Of a stretch of DNA of 23,890 bases, positions 13,529-20,494 are shown piece by piece. The stretch is from an uncultured Plesiomonas sp. Lineage in GTDB: Bacteria > Pseudomonadota > Gammaproteobacteria > Enterobacterales > CAMTGL01. The stretch is taken from positions 1 to 23,890 of the forward strand of contig CAMTGL010000007.1 of NCBI GenBank assembly GCA_947071955.1. The letters are read 5' to 3'. The stretch's first letter is position 1; every line of letters begins with the position of its first letter. The notes beneath the pieces were generated by a model. That model had not been told where the DNA came from. It searched no databases and was given only the letters and a program-made list of their open reading frames with translations. Made by a program: the position numbers and the translations under genes.

Positions 13529-14707
13529 ATGAAATTTCCTCAGTTTATCGATACCTACCGTAGCCTGATCGCAACCCCCTCTATCAGTGCAACCGATGCG
13601 GCGTGCGACCAAAGTAACCGTGCGCTGATTGACCTGCTGGCCGGCTGGTTTGAGCATTTAGGCTTTACGGTTGAGATCCAGCCCGTGCCAAATACCCGCG
13701 ATAAATACAATCTGCTGGCCACACTAGGTAGCGGCCCAGGTGGATTACTGTTGGCTGGACATACAGACACAGTGCCATTTGATGAAGGGCGCTGGACCAA
13801 AGACCCGTTCACCCTGACCGAAGAGAATGGCCGCTTTTATGGGCTGGGTACGGCGGATATGAAAGGCTTTTTTGCCTTTATTCTTGAAGCGGTTCGCCAG
13901 TTGGATCGCAACACACTGACCAAGCCTTTGCGCGTACTTGCCACCGCAGATGAAGAGACATCAATGGCCGGAGCGCAGCTCTTTGCCGCCACCGCCACGG
14001 TAAAACCTGACTACGCAGTGATTGGCGAGCCGACATCGCTACAGCCCATTCGCGCGCATAAAGGGCATTTATCAAATGCCATCCGGATTTTGGGGCAGTC
14101 GGGCCACTCTAGCGATCCCGATCGTGGGGTCAATGCCATTGAGTTGATGCACGAAGCCACCACACAGCTCATGCTGCTGCGCAATCAGTTGCGTGAGCGT
14201 TATCATCATGCCGGTTTTACCATTCCCTACCCTACCCTAAACTTGGGCCATATTCATGGCGGGGATGCCGCAAACCGCATTTGTGGCTGCTGTGAATTAC
14301 ACATGGATATCCGCCCGCTGCCGGGGTTAACCCTGCGAGATCTCGATGAGATGTTGCACAGTGCTCTTGCACCGGTGCAACAGCGCTGGCCGGGACGGTT
14401 ATCTATTCATACCCTGCATGATCCGATCCCCGGTTATGAATGCCCACCAGATGCTGAAATTGTACAGGTGGTAGAGAAACTGCTGGGTGAACCTTGCGCC
14501 ACCGTCAACTACTGTACCGAAGCACCCTTTATTCAGTCGGTCTGCCCGACACTGGTACTCGGCCCCGGCTCGATTGAACAGGCACACCAGCCAGATGAGT
14601 TTCTTTCCACCGACTTTATTCTGCCAACCACCCTGCTGCTGACACGTTTAATCACCGAGTTTTGTAGTACAAATACGACCAGCAACCAAACCCGATTGGG
14701 GGGATAA
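13529..14707 (+). CDS. argE: Acetylornithine deacetylase
   Basis: ArgE hydrolyses N2-acetylornithine to ornithine and acetate, the hallmark of the linear (non-recycling) arginine pathway. The 392-aa protein belongs to the M20 metallohydrolase family. Predicted zinc ligands and catalytic residues are His78 and Asp80 in AGHTDTVPF, Asp110 in GTADMKGFF, Glu142/Glu143 in TADEETSMAGA, Glu167 in IGEPTS, and His353 in QAHQPDEF. The C-terminus runs about ten polar residues beyond the E. coli end (CSTNTTSNQTRLGG). ATG 13529 is the only suitable start, but the nearest AGGA is about 14 nt upstream, so translation may be weak. It diverges from argC across the ARG boxes and precedes ppc. Confidence 0.96.
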   Translation: MKFPQFIDTYRSLIATPSISATDAACDQSNRALIDLLAGWFEHLGFTVEIQPVPNTRDKYNLLATLGSGPGGLLLAGHTDTVPFDEGRWTKDPFTLTEENGRFYGLGTADMKGFFAFILEAVRQLDRNTLTKPLRVLATADEETSMAGAQLFAATATVKPDYAVIGEPTSLQPIRAHKGHLSNAIRILGQSGHSSDPDRGVNAIELMHEATTQLMLLRNQLRERYHHAGFTIPYPTLNLGHIHGGDAANRICGCCELHMDIRPLPGLTLRDLDEMLHSALAPVQQRWPGRLSIHTLHDPIPGYECPPDAEIVQVVEKLLGEPCATVNYCTEAPFIQSVCPTLVLGPGSIEQAHQPDEFLSTDFILPTTLLLTRLITEFCSTNTTSNQTRLGG

Positions 14708-14871
14708 AACCGCTGAATGTTATTTAATTTCACCTTGTTTTGATTTAGCACAATCTTGTAAGGTTGAGCAGGGCCATTGGCCATTTGACGAACAGTTAAG
14801 TTCATGGCTAGATAGCAGAAACGCTATTTAGCGTAACGGATGTAGTAAATTTACTAAATGGATGGAGAGCC
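14708..14871 (+). promoter_or_regulatory. ppc upstream region with a 14-bp perfect palindrome
   Basis: The 164-bp gap between argE and ppc contains ACGCTA-TT-TAGCGT (14821-14834), a short hairpin, and TAGTAAATTTACTA (14843-14856), a perfect 14-bp palindrome. The palindrome ends 15 bp before the ppc ATG, just upstream of its GGAG ribosome-binding site. A dyad there could be an operator or could influence ribosome access. No promoter can be fixed by eye. Confidence 0.45.
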
Positions 14872-17502
14872 ATGAACGCACATTATGCCGCCATGCGCAG
14901 CAACGTGAGTATGCTGGGCAAGTTGTTGGGGGAGACAATCCGCGATGCCGGAGGTGAGCCTCTGTTGGAGCGGGTTGAAACAATCCGTAAGCTATCCAAA
15001 TCATCACGTGCGGGTAATGAAAATGACCGCCGGATGCTGCTCGATACACTGCAAAACCTGTCCAACCATGAGTTGTTACCGGTGGCGCGTGCGTTCAGTC
15101 AGTTCTTGAATCTGACCAATATTGCTGAGCAATACCATACTATTTCGCGTAACAGCGATGCCCATATTTTCCGCCCAGATACCTTCGATACGTTGTTTGA
15201 AAATCTCAAACAAAAAGGGATCAGCGAAGAGAAGATCCGTGAGGCCGTCAGCCAACTCTCTATTGAACTGGTGCTGACCGCGCACCCGACTGAAATCACC
15301 CGCCGGACGCTGATCCACAAGCATGTGCAGATTAACCGCTGCCTCGATAAGCTAGAGCATGACGATCTGCCAGACGCTGAACGGCGTAAAATTCACCAGC
15401 GCCTAATGCAACTTATTGCACAGGCATGGTACACCGATGAGATCCGTAAAGAGCGCCCAACGCCACTCGATGAAGCCAAGTGGGGCTATGCGGTGGTTGA
15501 AAACAGCCTGTGGCAAGGTGTTCCAGAGTTTTTGCGCGAGTTCGACAGCCGCCTGAAAGAGTCGTTAAATACCAGCTTACCGATTGATGCAACACCTATC
15601 CGCTTTAGTTCATGGATGGGCGGTGACCGCGATGGCAACCCGTTTGTCACCGCCAGCATTACCCGCAAAGCGATGCTACTCAGCCGCTGGAAAGCGGCCG
15701 ATCTGTTCCTGCGCGATATCAATGAACTGATCTCTGAGCTATCGATGAGCGAATGCAGTGCAGATATTCTGGCACTGGTTGGTGATGTGGCCGAGCCTTA
15801 TCGCGTACTGCTCAAACAACTGCGCAAGCAACTGCTGAACACGCTCGAATATCTTGATGCTCGCCTGAAAGGACAAAATGCTACGCCTGTCGATATTATC
15901 GATAGCAACCAACAGCTCTGGACACCGCTGCATCTGTGCTATGAGTCACTCAAAGCCAGCGGCATGACTATTATTGCCGACGGATTGCTGCTCGATACAC
16001 TGCGCCGCATCCGCTGCTTTGGCATTCATCTGGTGCAGCTTGATATCCGTCAAGAGAGCACCCGTCACGCTGATGCAGTGGCCGAGATCACCCGCTATCT
16101 GGGGCTTGGCGATTACGCCCAGTGGAGTGAAGCGGATAAACAGGCATTTTTGGTCAAAGAGCTGACCTCGAAGCGCCCGTTACTGCCGCTCAACTGGCAG
16201 CCTAGCGAAGAGACTGCCGAGGTGATCGAAACCTGCCGCGCGATTGCCGAACAACCGGCGGGTGCACTGGCTTCGTATGTGATCTCAATGGCGCGCCAGC
16301 CTTCTGATGTACTGGCCGTGCATTTGCTGCAAAAAGAGGCCGGTTGCCAGCAACATCTGCCGGTCGCCCCGCTGTTTGAAACGCTCGATGATCTGAACCG
16401 TGCCGATGATGTGATCCGTGATCTGCTGAATATTGGCTGGTATCGCGGCTTTATTCAGGGCCGCCAAATGGTGATGATTGGCTACTCAGACTCGGCCAAA
16501 GATGCCGGTGTGATGGCGGCTGCATGGGCGCAGTACCGCGCACAAGAGGCGCTGATCAAAACCTGTGAAGAGGCCGGCATTGAACTGACACTGTTCCACG
16601 GTCGTGGCGGCACCATTGGTCGTGGCGGCGCTCCGGCACACGCGGCACTGCTGTCACAACCGCCAGGTTCGCTGAAAGGTGGGCTACGGGTAACCGAACA
16701 GGGTGAGATGATCCGCTTTAAACTCGGCCTGCCAGAGATTGCGGTAAACAGTTTGTCACTCTATACCAGCGCCGTATTGCAGGCGAATCTGCTGCCACCA
16801 CCGCAACCGCAACAAGGCTGGCGCGATACGATGGATGTGCTGTCTGATGCATCTTGTACCGTATACCGCAGTATTGTGCGTGAAAATCCGGACTTTGTGC
16901 CCTATTTTCGTGCGGCGACGCCGGAAGGTGAGCTGGCAAAATTGCCACTTGGTTCGCGGCCATCAAAACGCCGCCCGAACGGTGGCGTCGAAAGTCTGCG
17001 GGCTATTCCGTGGATCTTTGCATGGACACAAAACCGCCTGATGCTGCCAGCTTGGTTGGGAGCCGGTGATGCGCTGCAAAAAGTGATCGATCAAGGCAAT
17101 CAACCAGTACTCGAAGAGATGTGCCGTGACTGGCCGTTCTTCTCAACCCGCATCGGCATGCTGGAGATGGTATTTAGTAAAACCGACCTGTGGCTGACCG
17201 AGTATTATGATCAACGCTTGGTGGATACAACGCTGTGGCCACTGGGTACACAACTGCGCAGCATGTTAAAGCATGATATCGGGGCGGTGCTGGCCATTGC
17301 CAACGAAGGGCATGGCATGGCCGATCAGCCTTGGCTGCAAGAGTCGATCAGTTTACGCAATGTCTATACTGATCCACTCAATGTGCTGCAAGCTGAATTG
17401 TTGCACCGTTCACGCCAACTGACCGAGCCTGATCCTCAGGTAGAACAGGCACTGATGGTGACCATTGCCGGCATTGCCGCCGGTATGCGTAATACCGGTT
17501 AA
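14872..17502 (+). CDS. ppc: Phosphoenolpyruvate carboxylase
   Basis: Ppc carboxylates phosphoenolpyruvate with bicarbonate to give oxaloacetate, the main anaplerotic route that feeds aspartate and so the arginine and methionine genes around it. The 876-aa product aligns with E. coli Ppc (883 aa) end to end. Catalytic His138 lies in VLTAHPTEITRRT. SWMGGDRDGNP, the mobile glycine loop FHGRGGTIGRGGAPAH, GGLRVTEQGEMIRFK and the invariant C-terminus MRNTG are all present. The small length difference falls in variable loops near residues 95-120 and 160-170. ATG 14872 matches the family start and has GGAG close upstream. The order argE-ppc is shared with related gammaproteobacteria, and a strong terminator follows. 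Confidence 0.98.
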   Translation: MNAHYAAMRSNVSMLGKLLGETIRDAGGEPLLERVETIRKLSKSSRAGNENDRRMLLDTLQNLSNHELLPVARAFSQFLNLTNIAEQYHTISRNSDAHIFRPDTFDTLFENLKQKGISEEKIREAVSQLSIELVLTAHPTEITRRTLIHKHVQINRCLDKLEHDDLPDAERRKIHQRLMQLIAQAWYTDEIRKERPTPLDEAKWGYAVVENSLWQGVPEFLREFDSRLKESLNTSLPIDATPIRFSSWMGGDRDGNPFVTASITRKAMLLSRWKAADLFLRDINELISELSMSECSADILALVGDVAEPYRVLLKQLRKQLLNTLEYLDARLKGQNATPVDIIDSNQQLWTPLHLCYESLKASGMTIIADGLLLDTLRRIRCFGIHLVQLDIRQESTRHADAVAEITRYLGLGDYAQWSEADKQAFLVKELTSKRPLLPLNWQPSEETAEVIETCRAIAEQPAGALASYVISMARQPSDVLAVHLLQKEAGCQQHLPVAPLFETLDDLNRADDVIRDLLNIGWYRGFIQGRQMVMIGYSDSAKDAGVMAAAWAQYRAQEALIKTCEEAGIELTLFHGRGGTIGRGGAPAHAALLSQPPGSLKGGLRVTEQGEMIRFKLGLPEIAVNSLSLYTSAVLQANLLPPPQPQQGWRDTMDVLSDASCTVYRSIVRENPDFVPYFRAATPEGELAKLPLGSRPSKRRPNGGVESLRAIPWIFAWTQNRLMLPAWLGAGDALQKVIDQGNQPVLEEMCRDWPFFSTRIGMLEMVFSKTDLWLTEYYDQRLVDTTLWPLGTQLRSMLKHDIGAVLAIANEGHGMADQPWLQESISLRNVYTDPLNVLQAELLHRSRQLTEPDPQVEQALMVTIAGIAAGMRNTG

Positions 17503-17517
17503 TCGATAAAAACGCCC

Positions 17518-17557
17518 ACGCAGTACAGCCCAGCGGCTGTACTGTGTTATTATTTTC
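17518..17557 (+). terminator. Intrinsic terminator of ppc
   Basis: CAGTACAGCC (17521-17530) pairs with GGCTGTACTG (17535-17544) around CAGC, extended to 13 bp by flanking ACG/TGT with one wobble pair. TTATTATTTTC follows as the U-rich tract. Confidence 0.88.
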
Positions 17558-18436
17558 ATCGCAATGGTGAATATTCGGTAATACCCCGCGACTTTCCCTT
17601 TCCATACCCTGCGTTCTTTTTCTTTTCATCTTCCATAAAAAATACGGTTACGCAAAACACCTTGGTTATCAACCAAAAACGTATAATTGATATACAGTTT
17701 GCTAAAGTACAGCCGGTATTTAATTTCTATTTTTGGGAATAAAACCACATTCATAACAATTATGGGAATAAGAGAGCGGTTACTTTGTTACTAAGGCGGT
17801 GTTGCCAAATGTTTATTTATTGTGGATGATCAATTATGGCTCAGATCAGAAAATAGCATAACAAGGTTAAATCATATTTAATGACAAATAACCGCACCGA
17901 AACATATCATCATAGAAATACTGAATTTAAATATGCCATTTAAACTTAATAAACGTTACTTCCTTATTTTATGGTTTTTATTCCCTGCCGTTTTTTGATT
18001 AAAAACCTGAAGATTAATAATATGGTATGACTATTATCACTTAAACAGTAAATTATTCACTTGTACGACACGAGCAATATGCCGTTTATTTGGCGTTTTA
18101 CATGAAGCCTGATCAGGGCTGATGTAGTACTGTTTTTTGTTATTACAATGTAATCTGATAATAATTTGTCGACACCTTCTCATTTTGCTATAGAAAATAT
18201 TGTCTATAGATAAATATAGAATAACCTGCACACTGATCAAAACACAGTGCAACGAATGATGCATATGACACTAATTGCTAAGACTCAATACGCAGTTGTA
18301 TGCCATTCTTATCACCACTGCCCATACCTCAGTATTTTTTAATCTAATTCGTTCATCGTGAAGGGGAAACCCTGCACGTAGTTAACGCATGATTTACCGG
18401 CTGTGGTTACGGCACTATTTATATGACTTTTAGAAT
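17558..18436. other. AT-rich non-coding spacer between ppc and the aphA-like gene
   Basis: About 0.9 kb shows no convincing gene; the short open frames lack ribosome-binding sites and have no recognisable content. It is clearly richer in A and T than the surrounding genes. Visible structure includes TTGGTT-ATC-AACCAA, a direct repeat of GGGAATAA (about 17735 and 17764), GGTTTTTA/TAAAAACC flanking a pyrimidine-rich loop near 17974-18007, and repeated CTATAG near 18188-18208. On the plus strand, a hairpin (18100-18125) is followed by six T (18133-18138) and could end a small transcript. I cannot name an sRNA. Confidence 0.5.
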
Positions 18437-18511
18437 AACGGGAGCGTTCCCGTTTCTTCCGCACCAAGGATAGGGTGGAAGCTATCATGGTGTAAGTTGC
18501 TAATTCGCAAC
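18437..18511 (+). promoter_or_regulatory. Three-hairpin leader of the aphA-like gene
   Basis: Three consecutive stems precede the coding region: AACGGGA/TCCCGTT (18437-18454), CTTCCGC/GTGGAAG (18456-18481, one wobble pair), and GTTGC/GCAAC (18496-18511). The first is followed by a short pyrimidine run. The GAGGA ribosome-binding site lies 20 nt after the third. A structured leader suggests post-transcriptional control, but no ligand or sRNA target is recognised. Confidence 0.5.
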
Positions 18512-18541
18512 AGGGAAGCAATAAAAGCAAATGAGGATATT

Positions 18542-19132
18542 ATGGCGCTCTCTCAGGTAATTCTGACATTATTAAGCCGTCAGGACGCGAGTGGTTATGA
18601 CATTACCAAAGAATTCAGCCGGATGGTTGGCTTAGTCTGGACGGCCAGCCACCAACAGGTGTACCGCGAACTCAGCCGTCTTGCTGATCAGGGTATGGTA
18701 CACAGCCAGCTGATCCCTCAAGAAGGGAAACCGGATCGCAAAGTTTACAGTATTACTGATTCCGGCCGAACCTGTCTGCAAAACTGGCTCAGTACGCCGG
18801 TTGATGAGCGCCCGCTGCGCGATGAACTGCTGGTTCGTCTGCTGGCATGCAGCCATTATGATATTGCACCGGTTCGTCAGGCGTTGATTCAGCAAACACA
18901 GCAGCACAATGAGCAACTGCGCCAGTATCAGAAAGTATCAAGCGAGAGATTTACCTCACCTGATCAGTTAAGTCTGGAAGATAAACTGACTTATCTGACG
19001 CTGCGCCGCGGGATCTTACAAGAGCAGGCTTGGCTCATCTGGGCGGAAGAGGCACAGAATCTGCTGGCTGAACTTGAAATGAATGCCAACCGCGCACGTG
19101 TGGAAAAAGAGCTGGAAGAGAGCTGCTACTGA
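18542..19132 (+). CDS. AphA-like PadR-family transcriptional regulator
   Basis: The 196-aa protein matches the architecture of Vibrio AphA, the low-cell-density regulator that activates virulence genes. An N-terminal PadR winged helix (about residues 1-90) contains VILTLLSRQDASGYDITKEF, ASHQQVYREL and LIPQEGKPDRKVYSIT, all strongly AphA-like. A helical C-terminal region (about 100-190) with LTLRRGILQEQAWLIWAEE would form the antiparallel coiled-coil dimer interface. ATG 18542 is chosen because GAGGA lies 4 nt upstream and because it matches the AphA start (M-x-L-x-x-VILT). It stands alone between a long AT-rich spacer and convergent metF. Whether it governs quorum-dependent or other functions here is unknown; the name aphA would be by similarity only. 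Confidence 0.88.
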   Translation: MALSQVILTLLSRQDASGYDITKEFSRMVGLVWTASHQQVYRELSRLADQGMVHSQLIPQEGKPDRKVYSITDSGRTCLQNWLSTPVDERPLRDELLVRLLACSHYDIAPVRQALIQQTQQHNEQLRQYQKVSSERFTSPDQLSLEDKLTYLTLRRGILQEQAWLIWAEEAQNLLAELEMNANRARVEKELEESCY

Positions 19133-19155
19133 TTTGTCATCTCAGGCTTGGCACA

Positions 19156-19192
19156 ACAACGCTGATCGATCAGGTTTGACCGTCAGCGTTGT
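19156..19192. terminator. Hairpin between convergent aphA-like gene and metF
   Basis: ACAACGCTGA (19156-19165) and TCAGCGTTGT (19183-19192) form a perfect 10-bp stem with a 17-nt loop. There is no T-tract on either side. It lies in the 99-bp gap between convergent genes and likely marks both 3' ends. Confidence 0.5.
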
Positions 19193-19231
19193 GTAGCTTG
19201 ATACCCGCATTTAATACCTATCAACAAGCGA

Positions 19232-20125
19232 CTAAGCCAGCGCTACAGGGCGTACGCCAAGGGTATGGCAGATGGCATAACTGAGCTCGGCACGGTTGAG
19301 GGTGTAGAAATGAAAATCTTTCACCCCTTCACGCGACAACACTTTCACCATATCCATCGCAATACTGGCTCCGACCAAATTTCGGGTTGCCGGATCATCA
19401 TCTAAACCGGCATACATACGATGCATCCATTGCGGTACCCGCACATTGGTCATGGTGGCAAATTTGGTTAACTGTTTGAAGTTAGAGACCGGTAAGATAC
19501 CGGGGATAATTTCAACATCAATACCAATGGCCGCGCAGCGATCACGAAAGCGCAGATAACTGTCGACATCAAAAAAGAACTGGGTAATGGCACGGTTCGC
19601 ACCCGCCTCTATTTTACGTTTCAGATGCAGCAGATCAGCCTGCGCACTTTTCGCCTCAGGATGCACTTCTGGGTAGGCCGCCACTGAGATATCAAAATCA
19701 GCCACATCTTTGAGCAACGCAACCAGATCATTGGCATACAGAGCCGGTTTTCCGTGTCCGGCCGGTAAATCTCCCCGTAGGGCGACGATGTGACGGATAC
19801 CGTTATTCCAGTAATCACGCGCAATACAGCGCAGCTCCTGCTCGGTGGCATCCACACAGGTTAAGTGTGGCGCAGCCGCCAGACCGGTCTGATCTTTAAT
19901 CGCTTTGATAATCGAATGAGTGCGATCGCGCTCACCGGAGTTTGCGCCATAAGTGACCGACACAAACTTCGGCTGTAGTGAGCTTAGACGCTGGATGGAG
20001 TGCCATAAGGTTGCCTCCATCTCTTCGGTGCGTGGCGGAAAAAACTCAAACGAGACATTAATTTGACCGTGCAGTTCGGCCACACTTTGGTTAAGTGCAT
20101 CAAGTTGATTGGCATGGTAACTCAT
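19232..20125 (-). CDS. metF: 5,10-methylenetetrahydrofolate reductase
   Basis: MetF reduces 5,10-methylene-tetrahydrofolate to 5-methyl-tetrahydrofolate with NADH and FAD, supplying the methyl group for methionine synthesis. The 297-aa TIM-barrel protein matches E. coli MetF (296 aa). It shows the catalytic glutamate in VSFEFFPPR (Glu27), VSVTYGANSGERDRT, the FAD-binding ALRGDLP, AAYPEVHPEA and ITQFFFD, and the C-terminal FHFYTLNRAELSYAICHTLG. The start is ATG 20125 (MSYHANQLDALNQS, as in E. coli), with AGGA 8 nt upstream; the longer frame opening at 20167 has no such support. Four tandem met boxes lie about 175-207 bp upstream. It is separated from metL by a terminator, so it is an independent unit. 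Confidence 0.97.
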   Translation of the reverse strand: MSYHANQLDALNQSVAELHGQINVSFEFFPPRTEEMEATLWHSIQRLSSLQPKFVSVTYGANSGERDRTHSIIKAIKDQTGLAAAPHLTCVDATEQELRCIARDYWNNGIRHIVALRGDLPAGHGKPALYANDLVALLKDVADFDISVAAYPEVHPEAKSAQADLLHLKRKIEAGANRAITQFFFDVDSYLRFRDRCAAIGIDVEIIPGILPVSNFKQLTKFATMTNVRVPQWMHRMYAGLDDDPATRNLVGASIAMDMVKVLSREGVKDFHFYTLNRAELSYAICHTLGVRPVALA

Positions 20126-20300
20126 GGCGGATCCTTCCGTTAATACAGGCCCGATGGGGCACAGCAACGCGCATTCGGTTTACTGGCGCTGTGCTGCGGT
20201 ATCCAGCCTGTTCATCATTCCTTTGCTTGGGCGGTGTTGCATTACCGTCTAACTCCCTGCCCGAGCCGTTGTCAGTCTCAATCTATATTGCACCTACTTT

Positions 20301-20332
20301 TGACATCCATACGTTTAGACGTCTAGATGCAG
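20301..20332 (-). promoter_or_regulatory. MetJ operator of metF: four tandem met boxes
   Basis: Read on the plus strand, TGACATCC, ATACGTTT, AGACGTCT and AGATGCAG follow without gaps; matches to AGACGTCT are about 5, 6, 8 and 5 of 8. The perfect third box (20317-20324) anchors cooperative MetJ-SAM binding. A minus-strand TATAGA (20282-20287) just downstream is a possible metF -10, which would put the boxes over the -35 region. The resulting leader would be about 150 nt. Confidence 0.9.
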
Positions 20333-20400
20333 ATAATGAATGTTAAGATGACGTAACTTGTGCTGACTGTCAATGATCATTTTTATCACTTTTTCGGCAT

Positions 20401-20433
20401 AAAAAAACCAGAACTGACGTTCTGGTTTTTTTT
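20401..20433. terminator. Terminator after metL, bidirectional by sequence
   Basis: Seven A precede CCAGAAC, loop TGAC, GTTCTGG and eight T. The stem is extended by A-T pairs. On the minus strand it lies 62 nt beyond the metL stop codon and would end the metBL transcript, insulating metF. Confidence 0.92.
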
Positions 20434-20494
20434 ATTGAGACTAACCTGCCAAACAAGAGCTGCTAATTGCAACTCGCTATCAGCGATAACCCCA

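Noticed and set aside
18037..18264. 75-codon minus-strand frame in the AT-rich spacer
   Set aside because: Low-complexity composition, no ribosome-binding site and no similarity that I recognise.
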